This document shows, one piece after another, positions 1 to 11,964 of a stretch of DNA of 64,000 bases. Made by a program: the position numbers and the translations under genes. Position 1 is the first letter of the stretch. Each line of letters opens with the position of its first letter. The notes below the pieces were generated by a model, which saw nothing but the letters and a program-made list of their open reading frames with translations, made no database searches and was not told the origin of the DNA. The DNA comes from Colocasia esculenta (Eukaryota > Streptophyta > Magnoliopsida > Alismatales > Araceae). The stretch lies in the NCBI GenBank assembly GCA_014218235.1, contig CM024759.1, forward strand, positions 78,265,079 to 78,329,078, written 5' to 3'.

Positions 1-105
1 ACTTCATGTTAGAAGTTTTTCCATCTTCTAAGATTTATGTCTGCCCTGGTTTCTTTGCCTTATTTGAACATGGCTGACAGTTTTAATAACGAAAACGTAT
101 CACAG

Positions 106-285
106 GCTGGACCTCGTGTGTGTCTGGGAAAGGAGTTCGCGTACAGACAGATGAAGATCTTCGCAGCAACTCTCGTCTATTTCTTCATGTTCAAGTTAAG
201 TGATGAGAGGAAGCCTGTCAAATACAGGACGATGCTGACTCTTCATGTCGATCAAGGCCTCCATCTGCGTGCCGTCCTGCGATGA
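106..285 (+). CDS. Cytochrome P450 C-terminal exon (CYP704-like), partial
   Basis: This is the last exon of a plant cytochrome P450; upstream exons lie outside the window. It encodes 59 residues and a stop, starting AGPRVCLGKEF. That start holds the end of the heme-binding loop, with the cysteine that ligates heme iron (C in RVCLGK). It is followed by the L-helix pattern FAYRQMKI and the C-terminal beta segment YRTMLTLHVDQGLHLRA. The exon start is set by an acceptor (cacag) at 101-105; CYP704/CYP86-clan genes are known to carry an intron just before AGPR. The pattern YRTMLTLH fits CYP704, a family of fatty-acid omega-hydroxylases used for cutin and sporopollenin precursors; that assignment is from memory of the family. 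The protein would sit on the ER membrane. The exon looks intact. A 14 kb copia array begins 91 bp after the stop. Confidence 0.8.
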   Translation, partial: AGPRVCLGKEFAYRQMKIFAATLVYFFMFKLSDERKPVKYRTMLTLHVDQGLHLRAVLR

Positions 286-307
286 CACAATGTCCATTTA
301 GCGCTTG

Positions 308-313
308 AATAAA
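308..313 (+). promoter_or_regulatory. Putative poly(A) signal of the P450 gene
   Basis: A canonical AATAAA lies 23 bases after the P450 stop codon. It may be the polyadenylation signal. The copia insertion point at 376/377 would then lie at or just beyond the 3' end of the transcript. Confidence 0.4.
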
Positions 314-371
314 CTCGAGATCACATGTTTATATATTAATATATAGCTCTATGTGGCTTCTTGCGCATGTA

Positions 372-376
372 TATAT
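372..376. repeat. Target site duplication TATAT, left
   Basis: TATAT directly before the first LTR matches TATAT directly after the third LTR (14367-14371). Confidence 0.85.
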
Positions 377-735
377 TGTTGGGGATGTGTACCTGATGCG
401 GAAGCCATCCCACGTGCGAGGAGGAAACGACGCAGGTAGACGGACAACGTACGGACGCCGGGAGGAGAGACGCGTAACCCGCTGCGCTCTCCGTCTGGTT
501 TCCTCTCTCTATATGTCTGTAGTTGTGTGTCTGACTTGATGGGGAGTCTCACACATATTTATAGAGAGGAGGGACCAGTCCCAAGGGCCTGAGCAGGATC
601 CCACCCATAACAGGATCCAATTGGGCACTTAATGGGTTAAGTCCAATAACATGTTCCTTTAACTGGACCTAATGGTGTGTCTTACGATGTGCGGCCCAAT
701 ACAAGTGGACCACTAATATTGGGTAAAACCCAACA
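377..735 (-). repeat. Copia LTR 1 (3' LTR of copy 1)
   Basis: A 359 bp LTR with TGTTG...CAACA ends. By eye it is identical to the middle LTR. On the minus strand it is preceded by a purine-rich tract (736-746). It contains a TATTTATAG box near 556-564, read on the plus strand. Confidence 0.92.
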
Positions 736-751
736 TTCTCCCACTTGGTCC
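736..751 (-). other. Polypurine tract of copia copy 1
   Basis: On the minus strand the 16 bases abutting the 3' LTR read GGACCAAGTGGGAGAA. This is the expected position and composition of a plus-strand priming tract. The same sequence abuts the middle LTR at 7547-7562. Confidence 0.7.
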
Positions 752-1237
752 AACTTGTCACAAGTACATCAAATCTTTCTTTGAAAACATACATATAATA
801 TAGACTGATATAGTTTTAAAAGGACTCTTGAAGATTTGATGTCTTGGGCCTACACCTGAAGGGAAAAACACGGTACATGCGCGCATGATTAAAACCAAAA
901 CCACACACCACTCCAATTAATGGAACCTGAAAAGTTCAAATATAGTAAATCAAATGACATGGGTCATGGCGGTAAATGTATTCAAATTACACACCACCTT
1001 CCATGTACCACAATGCTACCAACTCACTACGATTGAACATCAAACCTGAAATTATAGATAAACTCAAACTTAATGTTTATCTACTGGTCACCACTTAAGT
1101 TTGCATTCTGCCAAACCACAGCCAACATGTATACACAAGTAAATGGAATAGGCAGAAAACAATAGAAGAATCATGACATTGATGTGATCACAAATAACAT
1201 AATGTCAACTGAAAGTGTTATAACATATCGAGAGAGC

Positions 1238-4200
1238 TTACAAGACCCATCCGAATTACATGACTACAAAAGACGCTAGCAGGTAGTCCTTTAGTAAGAG
1301 GGTCAGCAACCATAAGATCTGTCCCAATATGTTCTATACACACTTCATGATTCCTCACTCTATCTCTAAGAGCAAAATACTTAATATCCAAGGCTCTACC
1401 ACCCTTGGATGCTTTATTGTTCTTAAGAAGAAAACTGCAGCGGAATTGTCACAGTAAATCTTGATAGGCCTGGAGATAAAATCAATAAACGGTAGACCTG
1501 TGAGCAAATTCCGCAACTGAATGGCCTGACCACTAGTCTCAAAACAAGCAATAAACTCAACTGTCATAGTGGAAGTCACTGTAACACTCTGCTTTTCACT
1601 GCACCAGGTATGGCTCCCCCTGCCAAGAGGAACACATAGCCTGACGTGGACTTCCTCGTGTCAAGGCAGCCACCAAAATCAGCATCAGAATATGCAATGA
1701 CCTCCAGCTGATCTAACCTTCTATATGTGAGCATATAATCCATTGTGCCTTTCAAATAACGCATGACTTTCTTGGCAGCCTTCCAGTGATCTATGCCTGG
1801 GTCACTCTGGTATCTGCTGAGCATACCCACAGCAAACGCTATATCTGGACGTGTACAAGTCTGAAGGTACATCAGCTCCCAACGGCTGAAGCATAAGGAA
1901 TAGATTCCATTTGCTTCCTTTCTAAGTCATTCTTGGGACACTGTAATTTACTAAATTTATCACCTTTAACAATGGGTACCTTATCGGTGCGCAGGACTGC
2001 ATGTTAAACCTTTCTAAGACCTTTGAGATATAAGCCTTTTGGGAAAGACCTAAAGTGCCAGATGGTCTATCCCTGGTTATCTCAATGCCCAACACATATT
2101 GAGCTTCACCTAAATCGTTCATCTCAAAGTTTTCAGAAAGAAAAGCTTTTGTTTCATGTAATAAACCAAGATCACTACTGGCAAGCAAGATGTCATCTAC
2201 ATACAAAAGCAAGATAATGAACTTACTCCCACTGACCTTTAGGTATAAACATTCATCAATAATGTTTTCCTTAAACCCAGAGGACAGTATGATCTCACTA
2301 AACTTAATGAACCATTGACGGGAGGCTTGCTTAAGTCGATAGATGGATTTCTTTAATTTGCATACCAAGTGTTCTTTCCCTTCAACATGAAACCCGTGAG
2401 GTTGTTCCATATATACTTCTTTATCTAGGTCCCCGTTAAGAAATGCCGTTTTCACATCCATTTGGTGCAACTCTAAATCAAAATGAGCCACCAAGGCCAT
2501 GACTATCCTGAATGAGAGCTTCTTAGAAACAGGAGAGAAAGTCTCATCATAGTCAATACCTTCCCTTTGAGTGAAACCCTTAGCCACCAATCTGGCCTTA
2601 TATCGCTCAACTTTACCTTTAGTCCACTTTAGTTTTGAATACCCATTTGCATCCAACAAGTTTGGACCCTTTTGGTAAGCTGACGAGTTCCCATACTTGA
2701 GTTTTAGCCATTGAGTCAAGCTCTTCCTTCATGGCTTCAAACCAATAGGTGGATTTTTCACTCTCCATGGCTTGTGAAAACGTCACTGGATCATCAATAT
2801 CACCCCTGTCTAGACCATCTTCCTGTAGGTACACTAAAAACTCATCAGATATGGCAGGTTTCTTGACTCTCTGAGATCGACGTATTGTTGGCCCCTGATC
2901 CACCTGAGGAGGTGGTTGGTCAACATATGCGATATCTACTGGTTGTGGAGTCACTTGAGGTGGACCAACTACAACTTCTTGTTCCCCAACAATGTCATTC
3001 TGAGGAATGAACATGGGAACAAAGTTTTCAGTTGCTACAGGTATATCAGCCTGATCCTGTAACTCCTCAAAAGAATCTCTCGAGAAGGTCCACTCCCACT
3101 GTCTCCACCATCCTCAAGAAATCTTGCCTTATCTGTCTCTATAATGATGGGGACATGTGATGGACAATAAAACCTATACCCCTTTGATCTCTCTGGATAA
3201 CCAATGAAGAATCCACTGGTTGTTCTAAGATCAAAAGCTTTCTCTTGTGGATTGTATGGTCTGGCCTCAGCTGGACACCCCCATGTGCGCATGTAGCTTA
3301 CTGAAGGTTTCCTACCACACCATAGCTCAAAAGGAGCCTTAGGTGCAGCCTTCGTAGGAACTTTGTTCACAATGTGTGCAGCTGTCTTAATGGCCTCCCC
3401 CCACAAGGACAAGGGTAAGGTAGAATGACTTAACATCGTCCTGACCATTTCTTTAAGCGTTCGATTCCTTCTTTCTGCAACTCCGTTCTGATATGGACTG
3501 CCAGGGGTAGTATATTGTGGTATAATACCCTCCTCCTTAAGGAATCTTGCTAATGGTCCGGGCCTTTGTCTCATCTCAGTGTACCTACCATAATACTCAC
3601 CACCTCTATCAGACCTGACTATTTTGATTACTTTTCCTGATTGTTTCTCCACTTCCTTCTTGAAATCCTTAAAGGCATTGAAGACATCTGCCTTTTCAAG
3701 AAGTAAATAGAGATACATGAATCTAGAATAGTCATCTATAAAGGTGGCAAAGTACCTTTCGCCAGACAAACAGGGTGGAAAGGGACCACATATATCAGTA
3801 TGGATTATTTCAAGCACTTGAGAACTCCTAGTGGCATCCTTATTAGGCGTGTGTGTTTGCTTTCCTTTTATGCAATCAACACATATCTCAAAGTCAGTGA
3901 AATCTAGAGTAGGAAGTACTCCTTCTCCCACTAACCTCTTAAGCCTCTTAATGGAGATATGACCCAATCTCCTATGCCACAACTTAGATGAGTTTTCATT
4001 AACTCTACTACGCTTGTTGCCAACAACTGAAGTATGCAGGATATGATGAGATTGTTCATTTACATTGCTAAGACACAATTTATATAAACCATCAGATAAA
4101 GAACCAGTACCAATAACAACAGAATCCTTTATTAATTCAAATGAAGAGTTTCCAAGACATATACGAAAACCTTCTGAATCAAGTTTTGATACTGAAACCA

Positions 4201-4375
4201 AATTTCTACTAAAAGATGGTACATAAAAAGTGTCTTTCAAATCTAGAACAAATCCTGATCCCAAAATAATCCTATAAATCCCTATGGCCTTGACTTGTGA
4301 GCGCGTCTTATTTCCTGAGAAGATGCTTCGCTCACCCTCATTCGGAGGCCTTTGGGAAAGAAATCCCTTTCTTTT
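1238..4375 (-). pseudogene. Copia pol, copy 1 (integrase, RT, RNase H), frameshifted
   Basis: Domains in order on the minus strand: pre-integrase zinc region (LWHRRLGH, then CVDCIKGK); integrase core with DDE residues in HTDICGP, RSDRGGEY and NGVAERRNRT (about 3400-3830); RT with the catalytic YVDD in LLLYVDDILLA (about 2200); RNase H with YSDADFGG, IYCDNS and ADPLTKGLP. The frame is broken by single-base or two-base gaps relative to copy 2, for example near 1425, 1610, 1876, 1987, 2223, 2620 and 3085. The protease core expected between the gag zinc knuckle and GFLSQRPPNEGE is absent. The product would have been a polyprotein for reverse transcription and integration; this copy cannot make one. 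Confidence 0.9.
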
Positions 4376-5152
4376 CAAACCATGCCTTCCTTTTCAGACA
4401 ATCTTTCTTAACATGTCCAGGTTGTTTACAGAAGAAGCACTTGTCAATTTTGCCTTTCGACTTGTTCTTCTTCTTGCCCTTCTTCTGGACACCCTTCTTC
4501 TTTCCTAATCCAGAAGCTTTATGAGAGGTAAACATGACTGTATTGTTCCTCTCGCCTCTTAACCTCTCCTCCTCCTGAACACACATGGTCATCAATTCAT
4601 TGACTGACCACTTTGCCTGATGTGTGTTATAGGAGATCTTAAATGCCTCATATTCATTTGGCAGAGAGTTTAAGATGAAATGGACAAGGAAAGTATCTGA
4701 AATGGTAACCTCCATGACATTGAGTTGTGCTGCGATATCTCTCATCATCATGATATGTTCCCTAATGCTACCACTGCCAGTGTATTTCATTGAGGAAAGC
4801 TTAGCCATCAGAGTGCTGGCTTTAGCTTTATCTGAACTTTTAAATTGTTCCTCAATTGCCTTAAGAAATTCACTTGCTATGGTCTTATCTGGGATAGATC
4901 CCTTAATGCTTTGCCCCACATGTCCCTGAAGAAACAGAAGGCATAAACGGTTGGACCTTTCCCATTTTTCAAAATGAGTCTTATGTTCCTGAGTGCTTGC
5001 AGCTGTAATAGCAGCAGGCTTATCCTCACGCAATGCTAAATCTAGGTCCATGCACCCTAATGCAAACATTACCCTTTGTTTCCATTCAGTAAAATTTGTC
5101 CCATTGAGATACGGTACTTGACCAGTGAAAGGGGCAAACAACGGAGATGAAC
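4338..5152 (-). CDS. Copia gag exon, copy 1
   Basis: Encodes the capsid/nucleocapsid part of a copia polyprotein. The conserved start SSPLFAPFTG leads into VPYLNGTNFTEWKQR and FALGCMDLDLALRE, the usual UBN2-type gag fold. A CCHC zinc knuckle, CFFCKQPGHVKKDC, lies near the C-terminus and would bind RNA. The frame has no ATG before the conserved start. An in-frame TAA lies upstream, and a splice acceptor (ttattttcag) ends exactly at 5153, so I start the exon at 5152. The frame stops at 4338, soon after WFEKKGISF, where the protease-region deletion throws pol into another frame. Confidence 0.85.
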
Positions 5153-7173
5153 CTGAAAATAACCAAATGCTCACATATAAATCATGACTGAATAGCAAGT
5201 TTTGAGACAGTGAATCTTAAATAAAGTAATTCTAACAACTTAATGAATCACTTTAACTAGTTGTCCGGATGCATCATTATAATTCCTCCTTTGGGCGATA
5301 ATTACAACATGCTAGTGGACAACCTCCCCAAGGAAATTACTTAAGTGATAGAACTAAAACTTATGTACACTTTGATGTAAAGAGAGAGTACCTTGGGTAC
5401 ATACTCTCAATAGTCGCCATGCACACAAATTCTATTCTACCCTATTCATGGCATGAAAATAAAATACTCCTTTGGGAGTTAAATTTCACCTTCAAGCCAA
5501 GAACACAAAAGTTTGATGTTATTTTAATTTCTCAATGAGAATAATTCATTATCCTTCATGCATAAGGCCACTTTGGTGATCTACTTACACATTCGGGATG
5601 CAGAAATATCCTCCCCACTAATTAAAATTACAATAAACAACTATAATGCTCATCATTGATACTATCAAAACTTAATTGAGTGCACACTAACATTGGGGAA
5701 CTTCATGGTACAACCTGCTTGTCGGCCATGTGGGAATCCATGGCCAGAGGAGACTTACGGAGGTCTTGCACAAGGAGCCACTAGTCCGGCAGAAGGAATA
5801 TCCGACGGAGAGTTCATCCAAGCCAAGAAATAGGTACATATCTGTGCAAGTGTGGAGAAAGTGCAAGGTGAGAGCTTACATTTTATCATTCTTCATGATT
5901 AGTGCCACTTTGGTGATCTACCTAACCATTTAGAAATCAAAAAAATCTCACCAAAACTCATAATAGTATCAATGTAACTCTTAATATGAACAAAAGGACA
6001 TAAATACAATAATTATTGCAATATGAAAATAGAGATATTCATGCATAAATAAAACTGTAATGAGGTTAAAACTCAAAGTAAATATCTCTAATGATTATTG
6101 CAATAATTATCAGTCCATAAACAAGCTTTAATCATGTCAAAACTAATTAAAAGGGTTAAAAACACAAGTTTAAGCATGCTGTTATATAAATGTCCTTTTC
6201 TGTTTGCAGAAGTAACCCCAGAATTGCAAACATATCCCCAGAGTTGCTTCTATATCCACTGTTTTGCAGAAATAACTTATTGCATAACAGTTCAAATTAA
6301 AAGGATATAAAAACAATACTGGATACTTAATGGATATCATGAGAATGGAAATTCGGTTCTTAATGGTATCGGATATGGATCTTTAATGGTTCTGAAATGA
6401 ACCCAATATCCAAACCCGGACCCATAACCAATATCCAAAAAACTAAAACCCCACTTAAAACCGGATCCAATAAACTTAAAGAAACCGGTATATACTTAAG
6501 AAAACAGGAATATAATGCAATTATAGAAAGTCTTGGGGTAAAAAAGTAAAACTGCCATCTTCTTCCCCCCAATCTCCCAACCCTAATCGCATGGGAAGGG
6601 GGAGGGGAGCGCCGCCGCCGCTGCAGGGAAGGGGCCAGCGTCCCCCTGCTGCCCACGCCGGCGCCGGCAGCGCCATCCGGCGAGGGCATGGTCGCCGCCG
6701 CCCCCCTGCAAAAACGCCGTCGCCGGCCCCCCTCCAAAACGCCGTCGCCGCCCCCCTCCAAAACGCCGTCGCCGTCGATGTGAGCGCAGGAAGGGGCGGC
6801 GGCCCCTGTCTCCCTCGCCGGCCAGAAACAGTGCCGGCGCCGCCGACACCGCCGGCGAGGAGGGGTTGCCGACCCCACCCCTTGCACCCCCTTCCCCCAC
6901 GCGAAAACCGGGCACCTGCAGGCTTCTCCTCACGGCGGCATGAAGACCGCCCACCTGCAGACCTCCCTTCACGGCCGAACGCAGGTGTGGGAGACCTGGG
7001 ACTGCCACGAACACCAGCGGTTCCTCCTGTCTCCCTTGCTGACCGGAGACAGCACCTACGGCGCCGTCCGGCCAGGGAAGACCCGCAGTGACGATGCCGT
7101 GCACAGAACAGAAACCGGACAACGGTCTCCAGGATCGAACAGAAAAAAAGAAACCCTAGAGATCGAAACACGG
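5153..7173 (-). other. Long leader of copia copy 1 with probable intron
   Basis: About 2 kb separates the primer-binding site from gag, far more than the short leader usual for copia elements. It splits into a GC-rich part (about 6590-7140) with CGCCG-rich short repeats and an AT-rich part (about 5160-6560). The acceptor at 5153 implies an intron. Candidate donors on the minus strand are GTAAGT at 5751-5756 and GTAAGC at 5875-5880. No conserved coding domain is visible in the leader, and long open frames through the GC-rich part look compositional. Confidence 0.5.
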
Positions 7174-7185
7174 GCTCTGATACCA
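7174..7185 (-). other. Primer-binding site, copy 1 (initiator tRNA-Met)
   Basis: On the minus strand it reads TGGTATCAGAGC, two bases inside the 5' LTR. This is the standard plant initiator-methionine tRNA primer site for copia elements. Confidence 0.9.
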
Positions 7186-7187
7186 CA

Positions 7188-7546
7188 TGTTGGGGATGTG
7201 TACCTGATGCGGAAGCCATCCCACGTGCGAGGAGGAAACGACGCAGGTAGACGGACAACGTACGGACGCCGGGAGGAGAGACGCGTAACCCGCTGCGCTC
7301 TCCGTCTGGTTTCCTCTCTCTATATGTCTGTAGTTGTGTGTCTGACTTGATGGGGAGTCTCACACATATTTATAGAGAGGAGGGACCAGTCCCAAGGGCC
7401 TGAGCAGGATCCCACCCATAACAGGATCCAATTGGGCACTTAATGGGTTAAGTCCAATAACATGTTCCTTTAACTGGACCTAATGGTGTGTCTTACGATG
7501 TGCGGCCCAATACAAGTGGACCACTAATATTGGGTAAAACCCAACA
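7188..7546 (-). repeat. Copia LTR 2 (shared middle LTR)
   Basis: A 359 bp LTR that is 5' LTR for copy 1 and 3' LTR for copy 2. A primer-binding site lies on one side (7174-7185) and a polypurine tract on the other (7547-7562). It matches LTR 1 and differs from LTR 3 at about three sites. Confidence 0.92.
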
Positions 7547-8048
7547 TTCTCCCACTTGGTCCAACTTGTCACAAGTACATCAAATCTTTCTTTGAAAACA
7601 TACATATAATATAGACTGATATAGTTTTAAAAGGACTCTTGAAGATTTGATGTCTTGGGCCTACACCTGAAGGGAAAAACACGGTACATGCGCGCATGAT
7701 TAAAACCAAAACCACACACCACTCCAATTAATGGAACCTGAAAAGTTCAAATATAGTAAATCAAATGACATGGGTCATGGCGGTAAATGTATTCAAATTA
7801 CACACCACCTTCCATGTACCACAATGCTACCAACTCACTACGATTGAACATCAAACCTGAAATTATAGATAAACTCAAACTTAATGTTTATCTGCTGGTC
7901 ACCACTTAAGTTTGCATTCTGCCAAACCACAGCCAACATGTATACACAAGTAAATGGAATAGGCAGAAAACAATAGAAGAATCATGACATTGATGTGATC
8001 ACAAATAACATAATGTCAACTGAAAGTGTTATAACATATCGAGAGAGC

Positions 8049-11000
8049 TTACAAGACCCATCCGAATACATGACTACAAAAGACGCTAGCAGGTAGTCCT
8101 TTAGTAAGAGGGTCAGCAACCATAAGATCTGTCCCAATATGTTCTATACACACTTCATGATTCCTCACTCTATCTCTAAGAGCAAAATACTTAATATCCA
8201 AGGCTCTACCACCCTTGGATGCTTTATTGTTCTTAGAGAAGAAAACTGCAGTGGAATTGTCACAGTAAATCTTGATAGGCCTGGAGATAAAATCAATAAA
8301 CGGTAGACCTGTGAGCAAATTCCGCAACTGAATGGCCTGACCACTAGTCTCAAAACAAGCAATAAACTCAACTGTCATAGTGGAAGTCACTGTAACACTC
8401 TGCTTTTCACTGCACCAGGTAATGGCTCCCCCTGCCAAGAGGAACACATAGCCTGACGTGGACTTCCTCGTGTCAAGGCAGCCACCAAAATCAGCATCAG
8501 AATATGCAATGACCTCCAGCTGATCTAACCTTCTATATGTGAGCATATAATCCATTGTGCCTTTCAAATAACGCATGACTTTCTTGGCAGCCTTCCAGTG
8601 ATCTATGCCTGGGTCACTCTGGTATCTGCTGAGCATACCCACAGCAAACGCTATATCTGGACGTGTACAAGTCTGAAGGTACATCAGGCTCCCAACGGCT
8701 GAAGCATAAGGAATAGATTCCATTTGCTTCCTTTCTAAGTCATTCTTGGGACACTGTAATTTACTAAATTTATCACCTTTAACAATGGGTACCTTATCGG
8801 GTGCGCAGGACTGCATGTTAAACCTTTCTAAGACCTTTGAGATATAAGCCTTTTGGGAAAGACCTAAAGTGCCAGATGGTCTATCCCTGGTTATCTCAAT
8901 GCCCAACACATATTGAGCTTCACCTAAATCGTTCATCTCAAAGTTTTCAGAAAGAAAAGCTTTTGTTTCATGTAATAAACCAAGATCACTACTGGCAAGC
9001 AAGATGTCATCTACATACAAAAGCAAGATAATGACTTACTCCCACTGACCTTTAGGTATAAACATTCATCAATAATGTTTTCCTTAAACCCAGAGGACAG
9101 TATGATCTCACTAAACTTAATGAACCATTGACGGGAGGCTTGCTTAAGTCGATAGATGGATTTCTTTAATTTGCATACAAGTGTTCTTTCCCTTCAACAT
9201 GAAACCCGTGAGGTTGTTCCATATATACTTCTTTATCTAGGTCCCCGTTAAGAAATGCCGTTTTCACATCCATTTGGTGCAACTCTAAATCAAAATGAGC
9301 CACCAAGGCCATGACTATCCTGAATGAGAGCTTCTTAGAAACAGGAGAGAAAGTCTCATCATAGTCAATACCTTCCCTTTGAGTGAAACCCTTAGCCACC
9401 AATCTGGCCTTATATCGCTCAACTTTACCTTTAGAGTCCACTTTAGTTTTGAATACCCATTTGCATCCAACAAGTTTGGACCCTTTTGGTAAGCTGACGA
9501 GTTCCCATACTTGAGTTTTAGCCATTGAGTCAAGCTCTTCCTTCATGGCTTCAAACCAATAGGTGGATTTTTCACTCTCCATGGCTTGTGAAAACGTCAC
9601 TGGATCATCAATATCACCCCTGTCTAGACCATCTTCCTGTAGGTACACTAAAAACTCATCAGATATGGCAGTTTCTTGACTCTCTGAGATCGACGTATTG
9701 TTGGCCCCTGATCCACCTGAGGAGGTGGTTGGTCAACATATGCGATATCTACTGGTTGTGGAGTCACTTGAGGTGGACCAACTACAACTTCTTGTTCCCC
9801 AACAATGTCATTCTGAGGAATGAACATGGGAACAAAGTTTTCAGTTGCTACAGGTATATCAGCCTGATCCTGTAACTCCTCAAAAGAAATCTCTCGAGAA
9901 GGTCCACTCCCACTGTCTCCACCATCCTCAAGAAATCTTGCCTTATCTGTCTCTATAATGATGGGGACATGTGATGGACAATAAAACCTATACCCCTTTG
10001 ATCTCTCTGGATAACCAATGAAGAATCCACTGTTGTTCTAAGATCAAAAGCTTTCTCTTGTGGATTGTATGGTCTGGCCTCAGCTGGACACCCCCATGTG
10101 CGCATGTAGCTTACTGAAGGTTTCCTACCACACCATAGCTCAAAAGGAGCCTTAGGTGCAGCCTTCGTAGGAACTTTGTTCACAATGTGTGCAGCTGTCT
10201 TAATGGCCTCCCCCCACAAGGACAAGGGTAAGGTAGAATGACTTAACATCGTCCTGACCATTTCTTTAAGCGTTCGATTCCTTCTTTCTGCAACTCCGTT
10301 CTGATATGGACTGCCAGGGGTAGTATATTGTGGTATAATACCCTCCTCCTTAAGGAATCTTGCTAATGGTTCGGGCCTTTGTCTCATCTCAGTGTACCTA
10401 CCATAATACTCACCACCTCTATCAGACCTGACTATTTTGATTACTTTTCCTGATTGTTTCTCCACTTCCTTCTTGAAATCCTTAAAGGCATTGAAGACAT
10501 CTGCCTTTTCAAGAAGTAAATAGAGATACATGAATCTAGAATAGTCATCTATAAAGGTGGCAAAGTACCTTTCGCCAGACAAACAGGGTGGAAAGGGACC
10601 ACATATATCAGTATGGATTATTTCAAGCACTTGAGAACTCCTAGTGGCATCCTTATTAGGCGTGTGTGTTTGCTTTCCTTTTATGCAATCAACACATATC
10701 TCAAAGTCAGTGAAATCTAGAGTAGGAAGTACTCCTTCTCCCACTAACCTCTTAAGCCTCTTAATGGAGATATGACCCAATCTCCTATGCCACAACTTAG
10801 ATGAGTTTTCATTAACTCTACTACGCTTGTTGCCAACAACTGAAGTATGCAGGATATGATGAGATTGTTCATTTACATTGCTAAGACACAATTTATATAA
10901 ACCATCAGATAAAGAACCAGTACCAATAACAACAGAATCCTTTATTAATTCAAATGAAGAGTTTCCAAGACATATACGAAAACCTTCTGAATCAAGTTTT

Positions 11001-11187
11001 GATACTGAAACCAAATTTCTACTAAAAGATGGTACATAAAAAGTGTCTTTCAAATCTAGAACAAATCCTGATCCAAAATAATCCTATAAATCCCTATGGC
11101 CTTGACTTGTGAGCGCGTCTTATTTCCTGAGAAGATGCTTCGCTCACCCTCATTCGGAGGCCTTTGGGAAAGAAATCCCTTTCTTTT
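8049..11187 (-). pseudogene. Copia pol, copy 2 (integrase, RT, RNase H), frameshifted
   Basis: Same domain order as copy 1. A long intact stretch at 8049-9026 covers the RT catalytic LLYVDDILLA, GEAQYVLGIEI, and all of RNase H through YSDADFGG, IYCDNSTAVF and ADPLTKGLP to a stop at 8049. The integrase part (about 9953-11053) keeps HTDICGP, RSDRGGEY and NGVAERRNRT. Breaks relative to copy 1 are mostly one-base losses, for example near 9034, 9177, 9671, 10033 and 11074. Where one copy is shifted the other usually reads through. The protease core is missing here too. Confidence 0.9.
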
Positions 11188-11964
11188 CAAACCATGCCTT
11201 CCTTTTCAGACAATCTTTCTTAACATGTCCAGGTTGTTTACAGAAGAAGCACTTGTCAATTTTGCCTTTCGACTTGTTCTTCTTCTTGCCCTTCTTCTGG
11301 ACACCCTTCTTCTTTCCTAATCCAGAAGCTTTATGAGAGGTAAACATGACTGTATTGTTCCTCTCGCCTCTTAACCTCTCCTCCTCCTGAACACACATGG
11401 TCATCAATTCATTGACTGACCACTTTGCCTGATGTGTGTTATAGGAGATCTTAAATGCCTCATATTCATTTGGCAGAGAGTTTAAGATGAAATGGACAAG
11501 GAAAGTATCTGAAATGGTAACCTCCATGACATTGAGTTGTGCTGCGATATCTCTCATCATCATGATATGTTCCCTAATGCTACCACTGCCAGTGTATTTC
11601 ATTGAGGAAAGCTTAGCCATCAGAGTGCTGGCTTTAGCTTTATCTGAACTTTTAAATTGTTCCTCAATTGCCTTAAGAAATTCACTTGCTATGGTCTTAT
11701 CTGGGATAGATCCCTTAATGCTTTGCCCCACATGTCCCTGAAGAAACAGAAGGCATAAACGGTTGGACCTTTCCCATTTTTCAAAATGATTCTTATGTTC
11801 CTGAGTGCTTGCAGCTGTAATAGCAGCAGGCTTATCCTCACGCAATGCTAAATCTAGGTCCATGCACCCTAATGCAAACATTACCCTTTGTTTCCATTCA
11901 GTAAAATTTGTCCCATTGAGATACGGTACTTGACCAGTGAAAGGGGCAAACAACGGAGATGAAC
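11150..11964 (-). CDS. Copia gag exon, copy 2
   Basis: Nearly identical to the copy 1 gag: SSPLFAPFTG start, FALGCMDLDLALRE, CCHC knuckle CFFCKQPGHVKKDC and the same early stop after WFEKKGISF. The same acceptor (ttattttcag) ends at 11965. One visible replacement is N for T in QEHKNHFEKW. A one-base loss just upstream changes the intron, not the exon. Confidence 0.85.

Noticed and set aside
4284..4524. Plus-strand open frames over copia gag (also 11096-11336)
   Set aside because: Antisense shadows of the zinc-knuckle and Lys-rich part of gag.
6521..7363. 280-codon minus-strand frame in the copia leader and LTR (also 13336-13941)
   Set aside because: GC-rich composition keeps several frames open at once. 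The frame differs between the two copies and no domain is seen.
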